From contig JAAEQD010000094.1 in NCBI GenBank assembly GCA_024231855.1, positions 1 to 43,811 of the forward strand: a DNA stretch of 43,811 nucleotides, written 5' to 3'. The DNA is from Candidatus Zixiibacteriota bacterium (GTDB lineage: Bacteria; Zixibacteria; MSB-5A5; UBA10806; 4484-95). Shown piece after piece: positions 31,313 through 39,707 of this stretch; the stretch's first letter is position 1, and the number at the start of each line of letters is the position of its first letter. Position numbers and translations under genes: made by a program. Below the pieces are notes generated by a model that did no database searches, had not been told where the DNA came from, and saw nothing but the letters and a program-made list of their open reading frames with translations.

Positions 31313-33262
31313 ATGCTAAAAAAATTACTGATAATAATATGCCTGCCGGTTCTGGCGTTCGGCCAGGCGGAGTTGATAGATCCATCGGAAATGCCGTTTG
31401 GCGGCTTCTCATCCATAGGCGCGAACGATACTATTTGGTTTTCGGCCGATGATTTGAAGTTTATGCGCGATGTCCTGGGTATCAACCAGCTCAGCGCCAG
31501 TAAATTTAATCCCGAGGTTGGCCGGAAATTTTCTAGTGCCGGTATATATATGTATCCTTATGATGTTTATTGGGATAAAGCTTCGCGTAAAAATATATTT
31601 GAGCCTCAGTACTTCTATGGCAATTCCACATATTTTGTCTGCCAGCCCGAAGATAGTGAATTGTATAATATTAAATTTGAAGCGATGGAAGGCTTCATAT
31701 ATCATGACAGCTTATGGGCCTGCGCCGAAAACACGACTATGCTCGGTAATCTGCGATTAAAATTGTTGAATACGAATAAGCTGGAAAGAGGCAGTCAACA
31801 TAAATACTACTCCTATATAAGACTTGGCATCGATCCTACCATGAAACACGATGGCGATATGATTGTCGGGACATTTAGAGCAACCGATATATCAACCAGA
31901 CCGCGCAAAACACTATTAAAGTCAACGATTAGAGTTAACGATCTTAAGGGCGATTCGATTACCACTCATTTTCATCTTACCGACGATTCCGACGATGCCC
32001 CATTTTTTACGATTCTCGATGAAGTTAAATCGGCGAAGCATTGGATCAAATTCGATTTCGAGTCAGCCGGTAATTGCACGGTATATGTCGATTATTTTCA
32101 GATTAACTGCCAATACGGCGCCAAATTGGCTAATCGCGATCCAACGGTGGCCAACCAGATAAAAGGTTCGGCCGGCCGCAGGGCTTTTCAGGGTAAAATC
32201 CTGGACTGGTTCGTTAAAGATTCGCCGCGCCCCAGAAACTTGATGGCCGTAGGCTATATCGACAGTCTGATTCAGCAAGCCATGATTGATTCGAACTGGA
32301 CCGAGTCCTTGAAAGTCGGGGCAGTATCCTGGCCCTGCGCGATTTGCGGCAATCAAACCGGCGATATCTATCGAGACCTAGTATTACATAGCCAGCCCGA
32401 AGTGCTCTGGGCGTATTTATATCCAATCGATTTGAAGACGGATTATACCGGCTACGGCGCGCGTGGTCTCCAGCACCGCCTTAATTCATTAGTGGCGGAG
32501 CCCTGCGATTCTATCAGGGCGGTTATGGCCGATTCGGTCAATATCGAAACCGTGCCCGAGTGGTGGATGTATGGCCCGCAGTATTGGTGGTGTGATCCGA
32601 ATGATGATGAATATCCCTGTTTTAGCGGCGAGGATCGCCGTGAACCGACTCGCGCCGAGTTGCGCTGTCTGACCTCGATAGGTTTATGCTATCAGCCCAA
32701 GGGGATAATGTTTTGGCAGTACAGCGCCATTGAGAACAGATGGCAGGGATTGGTCAACTCCGATAGATCGTTGACCAATATCGGCGATGCTGTCAGGACT
32801 GATATCAATCCCTATATTAAGGCGATTGATTCATTATATTTAGGATTGGAGTGGGAAAGCGCATATGCCTTAACACCCGAATCTTCCGGTGACTGGATAT
32901 CACATATCGACACATCGCCGAATTCATCCGAATCCAATCCCGATCTCGGTTGGTTTCATGTCGGTCAGTTCTATGATAACTCCGGCGATAAGTATGTCAT
33001 GATAGTCAATCGGGCCTGCAGCCGGGATGAACTCGGCGCCGAGGCGCCGACGATAACCGCCAGAGTTCGTTTTAATCGTGATGATATCGGTTCCAATTCC
33101 GCCTTCATCATCGATCTCGCTAAAGGCACCAACGCCGATGATTGGGTTGGTTATCCCGATACGACATTTACCGCGGTTGTAGCCGATGGCACAATCCCCT
33201 ATAGCGCTACTTTAAAGGCCGGCGAAGGCAGATTATATAAAATCGTTCCCTTGGATTATTAG
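31313..33262 (+). CDS. Large secreted protein, putative glycoside hydrolase-like
   Basis: The 649-residue protein begins with a signal peptide (MLKKLLIIICLPVLAFG, cleavage near FGQA). ATG 31313 is preceded by GAAGGA; an upstream in-frame start lacks a signal. The first half has jelly-roll-like beta character (YYSYIRLGIDPTMKHDGDMI, NCTVYVDYFQINCQYG). The second half contains ESLKVGAVSWPCAICG, VLWAYLYPIDLKTDYTG, VPEWWMYGPQYWW and TRAELRCLTSIGLCYQPKGI followed by MFWQYSA. The last pattern (PxxxELRC....L..GxKGI.F..Y) is typical of TIM-barrel glycosidase-like proteins. I see no certain catalytic carboxylates, so the substrate and even activity are unknown. It lacks the sorting domain of its neighbours. 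Confidence 0.6.
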   Translation: MLKKLLIIICLPVLAFGQAELIDPSEMPFGGFSSIGANDTIWFSADDLKFMRDVLGINQLSASKFNPEVGRKFSSAGIYMYPYDVYWDKASRKNIFEPQYFYGNSTYFVCQPEDSELYNIKFEAMEGFIYHDSLWACAENTTMLGNLRLKLLNTNKLERGSQHKYYSYIRLGIDPTMKHDGDMIVGTFRATDISTRPRKTLLKSTIRVNDLKGDSITTHFHLTDDSDDAPFFTILDEVKSAKHWIKFDFESAGNCTVYVDYFQINCQYGAKLANRDPTVANQIKGSAGRRAFQGKILDWFVKDSPRPRNLMAVGYIDSLIQQAMIDSNWTESLKVGAVSWPCAICGNQTGDIYRDLVLHSQPEVLWAYLYPIDLKTDYTGYGARGLQHRLNSLVAEPCDSIRAVMADSVNIETVPEWWMYGPQYWWCDPNDDEYPCFSGEDRREPTRAELRCLTSIGLCYQPKGIMFWQYSAIENRWQGLVNSDRSLTNIGDAVRTDINPYIKAIDSLYLGLEWESAYALTPESSGDWISHIDTSPNSSESNPDLGWFHVGQFYDNSGDKYVMIVNRACSRDELGAEAPTITARVRFNRDDIGSNSAFIIDLAKGTNADDWVGYPDTTFTAVVADGTIPYSATLKAGEGRLYKIVPLDY

Positions 33263-33279
33263 AGTTGTATTGTCCGGAT

Positions 33280-33317
33280 CACCCGTAGGGGCACGGCATG
33301 CCGTGCCCCTACGGGTG
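33280..33317. repeat. Perfect 38-bp palindrome containing GTAG...CTAC
   Basis: Two 19-base arms (33280-33298 and 33299-33317) are exact reverse complements with no spacer. Inside, GTAG (33285-33288) and CTAC (33309-33312) flank GGGCACGGCATGCCGTGCCC. It lies in the 70-base convergent gap between the secreted protein and ychF, so it can form the same hairpin in both transcripts and may serve as a bidirectional 3' stabiliser. There is no T-run. Confidence 0.85.
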
Positions 33318-33332
33318 ACATATGAAAAAATA

Positions 33333-34448
33333 TCAAACGTTAAATCTAAACAGGATCACATCGCCGTCCTTGACCAGGTAATCTTTACCCTCCAGGCGAA
33401 GCTTGCCGGCTTTCTTGACAGCGTTCCATTCGCCGATAGAGTCGAAATCACTGAATTGAATCGTTTCGGCCTTGATAAACCCACGCTGGATATCGGTATG
33501 AATCTCACCGGCGGCATCGAAAGCGGAATAACCATCGGGTATCGGCCAGGCGCGCGACTCATTTTCGGCGGCGGTCAGGAAGGTGATAAAGCCGAGGAGG
33601 TCGAATGCCTGACGAATCACCCGCTCCGAGGCCGGTTTCTCCAGGCCCATATCCTGCAGGAATTCATCGCGGTCGGCCTCATCCAATACCGCGATCTCCA
33701 TCTCGATTTTACCGCATATAGAGGTCACGGCTTTGTTTTTACCCATCACGGGAAGGTACTTGCCTTCCAGATCGGCGGCCCGGTCGATTTGGTTTTCACC
33801 CAGGTTTAGAAGATAAAGAACCGGCTTATGGCTTAAAAACCTGAAACTTGTCAGCACATAGCTGTCATCCTTGGTGAATTCCATTTCTCTCAGCGGTTTT
33901 TCGCTTTCGAGCTGTTCTCTCATCTTCAGCAGAAGAGTTAACTCGCGTTTATTTTCCTCGGAGTGCTTCACTTTCAACAAATGCTCGAGTTTTTCGATCC
34001 GTTTTTCGATCTGGACCAGGTCGATCAGCATCAATTCCGATTCGATATCCACGATATCGCGGACCGGATTGATCGAACCGCGGGGGTGAGGTACGTTTTC
34101 ATCCTCGAAACATCGCACAACCACCAAAAGCGCCTGGGCCATCCGAATAGCATGTATATAGGCGATATCCTTGAGTTTATCGGCGATCTCCTCGCGGCTG
34201 GCTGAACCTTTAGAGGCCATACCGGCGATATCGACAAACTCTATTTCTCCGAAGACTTTCGTGGCCGATGAGTATATCTCAGCCATACGGTCTACTCGGG
34301 GTTCCGGAACTTTCACCATCGCGATATTGGGCGCTTTTGCTGATGAGTAGTCCCCCACGCTGGCATTGGCCGAACATAACGCGTTGAAGATCGTAGTCTT
34401 ACCGGATTGGCCCGCTCCGATAATTCCGAATTGCAGTTTGATTGGCAT
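33333..34448 (-). CDS. ychF: Ribosome-associated ATPase/GTPase YchF
   Basis: This 371-residue Obg-family P-loop protein has G1 GAGQSGKTT (11-19; most relatives read GLPNVGKST), G3 FVDIAGMASKGS, a coiled-coil insertion (IEKRIEKLEHLLKVKHSEEN) and a C-terminal TGS domain (RAWPIPDGYSAFDAAGEIHT). G4 reads NLGE, the NxxE form that explains why YchF prefers ATP over GTP. YchF binds ribosomes and is linked to stress responses. The G1 and G3 motifs are more divergent than usual (Gln-Ser for Asn-Val; GM for GL), which is worth noting but leaves the key Lys and Thr in place. Confidence 0.92.
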   Translation of the reverse strand: MPIKLQFGIIGAGQSGKTTIFNALCSANASVGDYSSAKAPNIAMVKVPEPRVDRMAEIYSSATKVFGEIEFVDIAGMASKGSASREEIADKLKDIAYIHAIRMAQALLVVVRCFEDENVPHPRGSINPVRDIVDIESELMLIDLVQIEKRIEKLEHLLKVKHSEENKRELTLLLKMREQLESEKPLREMEFTKDDSYVLTSFRFLSHKPVLYLLNLGENQIDRAADLEGKYLPVMGKNKAVTSICGKIEMEIAVLDEADRDEFLQDMGLEKPASERVIRQAFDLLGFITFLTAAENESRAWPIPDGYSAFDAAGEIHTDIQRGFIKAETIQFSDFDSIGEWNAVKKAGKLRLEGKDYLVKDGDVILFRFNV

Positions 34449-34492
34449 TAGATCAAACGCCTTTTGTCTATTTTAGAATTTCTCATCACGCA

Positions 34493-34521
34493 AATATAAT
34501 CAATGGCCTGGGCTAAATCAA
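34493..34521 (-). promoter_or_regulatory. Predicted ychF promoter
   Basis: On the minus strand TTGATT (34521-34516) and TATATT (34498-34493) are spaced exactly 17 bases. Predicted start is near 34486, about 38 bases before the ychF ATG. Confidence 0.5.
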
Positions 34522-34549
34522 ATGAAGATGATGCTTGAGTATTTTTTAT

Positions 34550-35305
34550 TTAATGCCCAGGAAGCATACTCTTGAGATTGACCGTGGGGATTATATGAGT
34601 CTTATCCAGAGATAATTCAGGTAGTATATTGGACGTGTTCAAGGCTGCCGCGTATTCGATATCATTGGAAAAGCCAATCTTCTCCAAATGTTGCCCCTGG
34701 GCCGATTGTTTAAGCGTATCGAGTATATTGCGATGATGACGGTAGTACAGATAGCGAGCTGTGGATGAGGAATCATTTAAGCCGGTATCGGTATCGATTT
34801 CGCCTGTTAAATGATGGATTATCATTCCCGCCAGAACAGTATCCTCCAGAGAAAAACGACCGTTCCTTCCGGCGCATAAAATATTGATCGTAGACAAAGA
34901 CTTGGCAGCGGTCAGAACAGCTTGCAGGTTATTGAAGCAGGCACAGATGATCCGGCGTGCTTTACGGCAGGCGTTAATAGCTTCACCCATACTGTTCGAG
35001 CAGTATATCAACGTTTTACGCTGGACGGAGTCCAAAGTATATTCAAGAGGCGAATTGGCCTTATCGAATCCATCGACATCCTGATGGTTGTAGTTGCCGC
35101 CCAGGATTACGTTATCATGGCCCATCTCATCGGCCAGCATGATCCCTTTATCAATCTCGGTTACAGGTATAACCTTCAGCGCGCCGGCTTTTAAAGCGGC
35201 CGTTATTGTGGTAGTTCCACGGAGAACATCGATTACTATCACCGTTTCGGATTCAAGATCATAGCCCGTCATTTCCGCGGGTGTGAAAAATGTAAATATT
35301 TTCAT
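34550..35305 (-). CDS. comB: ComB-family 2-phosphosulfolactate phosphatase-like protein
   Basis: 251 residues with the ComB landmarks: VIVIDVLRGTTTI near the N-terminus, ILGGNYNHQDVDGFDKANSP, a CSNSMGEA loop, CAGRNGRFSLEDTVLAGMI, and HLEKIGFSNDIEYAAALNTS near the C-terminus. ComB hydrolyses 2-phosphosulfolactate in coenzyme M synthesis in methanogens. Many bacteria that do not make coenzyme M carry homologues with unproven substrates, so the family call is firm and the reaction is not. No other coenzyme M gene is nearby. AAAGGA lies 8 bases before the ATG. Confidence 0.85.
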   Translation of the reverse strand: MKIFTFFTPAEMTGYDLESETVIVIDVLRGTTTITAALKAGALKVIPVTEIDKGIMLADEMGHDNVILGGNYNHQDVDGFDKANSPLEYTLDSVQRKTLIYCSNSMGEAINACRKARRIICACFNNLQAVLTAAKSLSTINILCAGRNGRFSLEDTVLAGMIIHHLTGEIDTDTGLNDSSSTARYLYYRHHRNILDTLKQSAQGQHLEKIGFSNDIEYAAALNTSNILPELSLDKTHIIPTVNLKSMLPGH

Positions 35306-35379
35306 TACCGTTATCCTTTATAATCTAAATTCTATAAGGGTTATCGGTAATATTTGGCCGTGAATGATTTTTTTTGATG

Positions 35380-36468
35380 CTAAGTGTTTCTTTTATAAAA
35401 CGGAGGCTTAACCACGATCGCCGGCAGCTTCTTATCCCTGATTTCTATATCGAATTTCGACCCCGGCCTGGTGTGTCTTTTTGCCACATAACCCATTCCG
35501 ATACCTTTTTGCAGGGATGGCGAAAACACACCGGAGGTTACTTCGCCAATATTTTGGCCGTCATGAGATATCACATAACCCGGACGGGGGAAAGCTTTGC
35601 CTTCGATCTGGAATCCGATTAATCTCCTTGTCAATCCCTGTTCCTTGGCCTTAACAATCGCGTCCCGGCCTATAAATTCGCCTTTATCCGGCTTGACTAC
35701 CCAGCCCAGACCGGCCTCAAGCGGATTGGTTGTCTCCGAAATATCGTTACCGTACAGGGCGAATTTCATCTCCAGCCGCAATGAATCACGCGCCCCCAGG
35801 CCGATTGGGCTGCCGCCCAGGTCGGTGACTACATCGTAGATCGGTTCCCAGAGCCTGGCGGCGATATCCGCCGGGATATACAGCTCGAACCCGTCCTCGC
35901 CGGTATAGCCGGTCCGGGAGAGCAGTATTTTCTCACCGGCGATTTTGGTAAAAGCGGCGTTGTAATATTTTAGGTCGTCAAGCTGATAATCACATAGACG
36001 GGCCATCACATCATTACATAAAGGCCCCTGTATCGCGATCAAAGCGGTCTCATCCGATTTGTTGACCAATTCAGCATTTTCCGGGGCGTATTTACTGATA
36101 TGGGCGAAATCTTTGTCGATATTAGAGCCGTTGATAACCAACAGCAAATGATCCTTGAAATTATACACTAAAATATCGTCAACGATGCCGCCATCCTCAT
36201 AGCACATACAAGTATACATAATCTGGTTTTCGACCAGCTTGCTCAAATCGTTGGTGACTAATCGTTGCACGAAATCCTTGGCGCCGGGGCCGGAAATCGT
36301 GAATTCGCCCATATGCGAGATATCGAACATGCCCACTTTCGAGCGCACCCGACCATGTTCGGCGTTGATAGAATCATACATCACCGGCATCAGGTAGCCG
36401 GCAAAGGGGACTATTTTAGCGTTCAGTTTCTTATGAATATCGTAAAAAGGCGTCTTTTTCTCAGACAT
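35380..36468 (-). CDS. gcvT: Glycine cleavage system aminomethyltransferase (T protein)
   Basis: GcvT transfers the methylene group from lipoyl-H protein to tetrahydrofolate and releases ammonia. Signature stretches are MFDISHMGEFTISG, FVQRLVTNDLSKL, LLSRTGYTGEDGFELYIPAD and GLGARDSLRLEMKFALYGND, and a C-terminal barrel (GEVTSGVFSPSLQKGIGMGY). The length of about 362 residues is standard. Two ATGs are adjacent. GGAGG sits 4 bases before the second (36468) but abuts the first, so I place the start at 36468. The gcvH and gcvP partners are not in the window, so the gene is separated from its usual cluster. Confidence 0.94.
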   Translation of the reverse strand: MSEKKTPFYDIHKKLNAKIVPFAGYLMPVMYDSINAEHGRVRSKVGMFDISHMGEFTISGPGAKDFVQRLVTNDLSKLVENQIMYTCMCYEDGGIVDDILVYNFKDHLLLVINGSNIDKDFAHISKYAPENAELVNKSDETALIAIQGPLCNDVMARLCDYQLDDLKYYNAAFTKIAGEKILLSRTGYTGEDGFELYIPADIAARLWEPIYDVVTDLGGSPIGLGARDSLRLEMKFALYGNDISETTNPLEAGLGWVVKPDKGEFIGRDAIVKAKEQGLTRRLIGFQIEGKAFPRPGYVISHDGQNIGEVTSGVFSPSLQKGIGMGYVAKRHTRPGSKFDIEIRDKKLPAIVVKPPFYKRNT

Positions 36469-36569
36469 CATTCCTCCAAAAGTAATTTATGAGGTTACAA
36501 CTTATGCTTTTAGGGGCGGAACGTCAAATTGTTTGTTCGATGGAGGGTGAGGATTGGAATACACACGCC

Positions 36570-36642
36570 GTAGGGGCGTATCGACATACGCCCTTTGTCG
36601 GGTTTCTCCCTTCGCTATCGCTTGGGAGGAACGCCGACCTAC
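36570..36642. repeat. Composite REPIN-like element
   Basis: GTAG (36570-36573) with the stem GGGCGTAT-CGAC-ATACGCCC repeats the 24 bases found at 29187-29210. The right part (TGTCGGGTTTCTCCCTTCGC... to CGCCGACCTAC, CTAC at 36639-36642) matches the right half of the REPIN in the direct repeats near 5100 and 6370. Two element families are thus joined in one GTAG...CTAC unit. The 480-base gap 36472-36949 consists largely of such pieces and holds no plausible gene. Confidence 0.75.
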
Positions 36643-36675
36643 TTTTTGGGGATTGAAGGCGGGGATAGGCAACCA

Positions 36676-36771
36676 TAAGTGGTCAGTCGCCTGGATCCAA
36701 ATGGACTTGTCGGCCTTGGGGTGGAAGGGTGCGACATCCCGCGGACTATTTGGAGCAAGCTCCAAACCTAC
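36676..36771. repeat. Second, diverged copy of the 3181 REPIN family
   Basis: The right end is the perfect hairpin TTTGGAGCAAGCTCCAAA (36749-36766) followed by CCTAC (CTAC 36768-36771). The left part (GTGGTCAG...GGCCTTGGGGTGG) aligns to 3185-3215. Relative to the copy at 3234-3251 one stem base pair is changed on both sides. Confidence 0.7.
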
Positions 36772-36794
36772 GAAATATTCGGCGAAAGAAATTT

Positions 36795-36880
36795 GTAGGG
36801 GTCGCAGCTTGCCTCGACTCGGTGGCTTGGGTGGTGTGGGCGATCCACCCATCCCTGCGGACAGTTCTGGTGAACTGTCC
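36795..36880. repeat. REP-like unit with downstream perfect hairpin
   Basis: GTAG (36795-36798) heads a weak stem around GTCG...CGAC. A perfect 8-bp hairpin GGACAGTT-CTGGTG-AACTGTCC (36859-36880) closes the segment. Confidence 0.55.
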
Positions 36881-36897
36881 TTATATAATAATGCATA

Positions 36898-36935
36898 CAG
36901 ATTGCCACGTCCCCAAATGGATCCTCGCAATGACA
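36898..36935. repeat. Half-copy of the 29057-29175 inverted-repeat element
   Basis: CAGATTGCC at the left and CTCGCAATGACA at the right match the right arm of the MITE-like element (29135-29175), with a shortened middle. It abuts the 3' end of the ClC gene. Confidence 0.55.
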
Positions 36936-36949
36936 GCCGATAGGAGGGC

Positions 36950-38713
36950 TTACCCTCCCCCGGCCATCTTGCCTACCAGGCGCTTGTTGTAGGCGGCCAT
37001 CACATCGCCGCGTCGTAGAACGCCCAACAGTTTGGTGGGATCGTCCTTATCGACTACCGGCATCATGTTGAGATCCTTATGGCCGAATTTCTGCAAGGCA
37101 TCGTTGAGGTTATCATCGATTGTAATCGTGATCACCTCACGGGTGGCTATATCCGAGGCTATGATCAAGGCCGGCATTACCGGCTGGATCAGCACCGAAC
37201 GCAAATCCTGGAATGAGAGAATACCGTAAAGCTTGTCACTATCGGTAACCGGGAAAGTATTCTCGGTGGAATCATCCATCAGCCGCATAATACCGGTTAG
37301 GGAGAGATGCCGGGGAATCGATTGGTAGTTGACATCCATCACCTCGGCTACCTTGATCTTACTTAGCAGGTCGACATCCCGGCCGGCTTTAAGTCTGATC
37401 CCTTTACGCGAGAGTTTCAGGGTATAGATTGAGTCTTTATTCAAGCGAAGGGCTACCTGAGTGGCGAATACGGTGGCGATCATCATCGGCAATATGATTC
37501 GATAATCGCCGGTCATCTCGAACACGATTATAATAGACGTAATAGTGGCGTGGGTTGCGCCGGCCACGACGGCACCCATGCCCACCAGCGCGTATGCCGC
37601 TGCCGGCGCGGTGATTTCGGGGAACAGGTAATTCATTACCGAACCGAAAAAGCCGCCGGCCATGGCGCCCATAAACAACGAGGGCGCGAAAATCCCGCCG
37701 GAGTTGCCCGAACCGAGAGTAAACGAAGTGGCTAATACCTTACCGATCACCAGAACCAGCATCAAGGTCCAGACCATCTCACCGTGAAGGGCCGCCGATA
37801 CCGCCTCGTAACCATCCGCGAAAACCTGGGGGAATTTCAGACCTAATAGGCCTAATAGTAAACCGCCGATTGCCGGCTTTATCATGTTGGGGATTTTCCA
37901 GCCGTCGAATAAATCCTCGGCGAAATAAAGGGCTTTGATAAAAATAAACGAAACCACGCCGGTGAATACTCCCAGAAGCATATACATCGGAACTTCCCAG
38001 GCCGAAACCAGCGCGTATTCGGGTACGGCAAAGGCCGGGGAGTTACCGAGGAAGGAACGCGAAACCACCGAGGCGATAACCGATGAGAGAATCACCGGCG
38101 AAAACGTCTTGATCGTGAAATCGCCAAGTATGACCTCGAGAGCGAAAATCACCCCGGCGATAGGCGCGTTAAATACCGCCGAAATTCCGGCCGCCGCGCC
38201 GCATCCGACCAAAACCTTCACCCGATTGCCCGAAAGTCTGAACATCTGGCCGATTGTCGAGCCGATAGCCGAGCCGATCTGAACGATTGGACCCTCCCGG
38301 CCGGCCGAACCGCCCGAACCGATACAGATGGCGCTGGCGATCGATTTGGCAATCGAGACCCTGGGACGAATCACGCCACCTTTCAAAGCGACTGCCGACA
38401 TCACCTCCGGTACGCCATGGCCCTTGGCTTCGCTAGCGAATTTGTACACTATAGGGCCGACCAATAAGCCGCCCAGCATCGGGATAAGGGGAGTAAACCA
38501 TTCACTCGATAAACCCGATACCGTGGTCGCTTCGGGAAGCGAGCCGAAAAAGAAACTTTTGCTTGTTAATATCAGCCACCTGAATCCCATCGCGCCCAGG
38601 CCGGTTAATAGCCCAACCACGATAGACAGGCCGATAATAAACATATTCTCCGAGTAACGGGTTTTCTCGAAGATATTGTTGAAAAATCTGTTAATTCCCT
38701 GAAATCTGTTCAT
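36950..38713 (-). CDS. ClC-family chloride channel with two CBS domains
   Basis: The 587-residue protein has the ClC membrane domain (about 20-430) with the anion-binding loop GSGGSAGREGP (132-142, gating Glu140), FNAPIAGVIFALEV and GSGNSGGIFAPSLF. Two cytoplasmic CBS domains follow (about 450-580; VAEVMDVNYQSIPRH, IATREVITITIDDNLNDAL, MPVVDKDDPTKLLGVLRRGD), which usually bind adenine nucleotides. In E. coli ClC the internal proton glutamate (Glu203) follows another Glu in IIEEM. Here the aligned ALEVI has Val, as in ClC channels, so passive chloride flow is more likely than H+/Cl- exchange. GAAGG precedes the ATG. Confidence 0.92.
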   Translation of the reverse strand: MNRFQGINRFFNNIFEKTRYSENMFIIGLSIVVGLLTGLGAMGFRWLILTSKSFFFGSLPEATTVSGLSSEWFTPLIPMLGGLLVGPIVYKFASEAKGHGVPEVMSAVALKGGVIRPRVSIAKSIASAICIGSGGSAGREGPIVQIGSAIGSTIGQMFRLSGNRVKVLVGCGAAAGISAVFNAPIAGVIFALEVILGDFTIKTFSPVILSSVIASVVSRSFLGNSPAFAVPEYALVSAWEVPMYMLLGVFTGVVSFIFIKALYFAEDLFDGWKIPNMIKPAIGGLLLGLLGLKFPQVFADGYEAVSAALHGEMVWTLMLVLVIGKVLATSFTLGSGNSGGIFAPSLFMGAMAGGFFGSVMNYLFPEITAPAAAYALVGMGAVVAGATHATITSIIIVFEMTGDYRIILPMMIATVFATQVALRLNKDSIYTLKLSRKGIRLKAGRDVDLLSKIKVAEVMDVNYQSIPRHLSLTGIMRLMDDSTENTFPVTDSDKLYGILSFQDLRSVLIQPVMPALIIASDIATREVITITIDDNLNDALQKFGHKDLNMMPVVDKDDPTKLLGVLRRGDVMAAYNKRLVGKMAGGG

Positions 38714-38807
38714 TGCCTTCGCCTGAGATAATAAAAAGCTTACATAAAGTCAACTATTCTGATTGGCTTATGGGTTCCATTATTCCTTAAACATGGGAAA
38801 ATATAAT

Positions 38808-39428
38808 TTATGTTTGCTTTCGGCAAGGTTGCCTGATTACAGTTTTCAACTTCTCCGGCACGGTCCGGCGAAAATCGGAAAGGTATATCTCATGATGCTT
38901 GCCAATGTTTTTATAATTAGCTTCGACTATAGAGTCATGTAATTTCTTAATCGTCGGGCCTTCATCGGCAAACGACCCGATATGCAGTATCTGGGCGGAA
39001 TATCCCTCGGCGAAGCTCTCGAAACGAAGTTTATCCAAAGCGGGGGGATTTTTCTTTTTGGCCGCTTGCTCCATGGCCTGGTCGACCAATTCCCGGGTGA
39101 CATAATCCGGCTGCATAATCATCGAGGTCCATTCCCAGCCGCTTTTATCATCGACTGAAAACTTGCTCATATCATCAACCCACCATAATCCTTCAAGAGG
39201 CATGACGCCATAATCGATCGCTAATGGACCCTTCTTGATCATAAATTTTAACGTGTAGCTGACGGCATATAACGCTTCAATTGAATCTTTATATTCCTGG
39301 GCTGTATTGGGGTCGCCTTTACCGTCAATCATCAGGAAATTCATCGCCGGTAGATCCACAAAAACAATATTTTTGGCAGATGGCTTATATAGATGTTTCA
39401 TATTCTTTTTGAAATCGATTTTTGCCAA
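38808..39428 (-). CDS. GyrI-like small-molecule binding domain protein
   Basis: The 206-residue protein matches stand-alone GyrI-like proteins: VDLPAMNFLMIDGKGDPNTA near the N-terminus, YGVMPLEGLWW, and the C-terminal HIGSFADEGPTIKKLHDSI, YKNIGKHHEIYLSDFRRT. Such domains occur alone or fused to AraC regulators and bind varied small hydrophobic cations or toxins. Translation begins at TTG 39428, fixed by AAAGGAG 7 bases upstream. It is followed by the ClC gene in the same direction (95-base gap), which may be coincidental. Confidence 0.85.
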   Translation of the reverse strand: MAKIDFKKNMKHLYKPSAKNIVFVDLPAMNFLMIDGKGDPNTAQEYKDSIEALYAVSYTLKFMIKKGPLAIDYGVMPLEGLWWVDDMSKFSVDDKSGWEWTSMIMQPDYVTRELVDQAMEQAAKKKNPPALDKLRFESFAEGYSAQILHIGSFADEGPTIKKLHDSIVEANYKNIGKHHEIYLSDFRRTVPEKLKTVIRQPCRKQT

Positions 39429-39707
39429 TTTAAAGCTCCTTTAATCAATTTTCGCGTCTTAAAATCCGATAGAGTTTATAGCCTAAATCCAATCGAGTCA
39501 ATAAAAACCGCCATTAACCACAGTGTTTTTGATATTTTCAAATCGCGCCAATCATTTTCATTCAGGGGAACATAGGATAAAACAATCCGGTTACAATATT
39601 TACAACACTTCGGATTTATTGGAACGTGTTTATAAAGGTTATGAGAGCCGTGACGGGTAATCTGGCTTGGGCTAGTTTATTTGCTTGTAAGCGATAAGGA
39701 GGAGTAA

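Noticed and set aside
36502..36943. ORFs on both strands in the gcvT-clc gap (142, 129 and 87 residues)
   Set aside because: They run straight through REP-like hairpins shared with other gaps; the proteins contain the translated repeats only.
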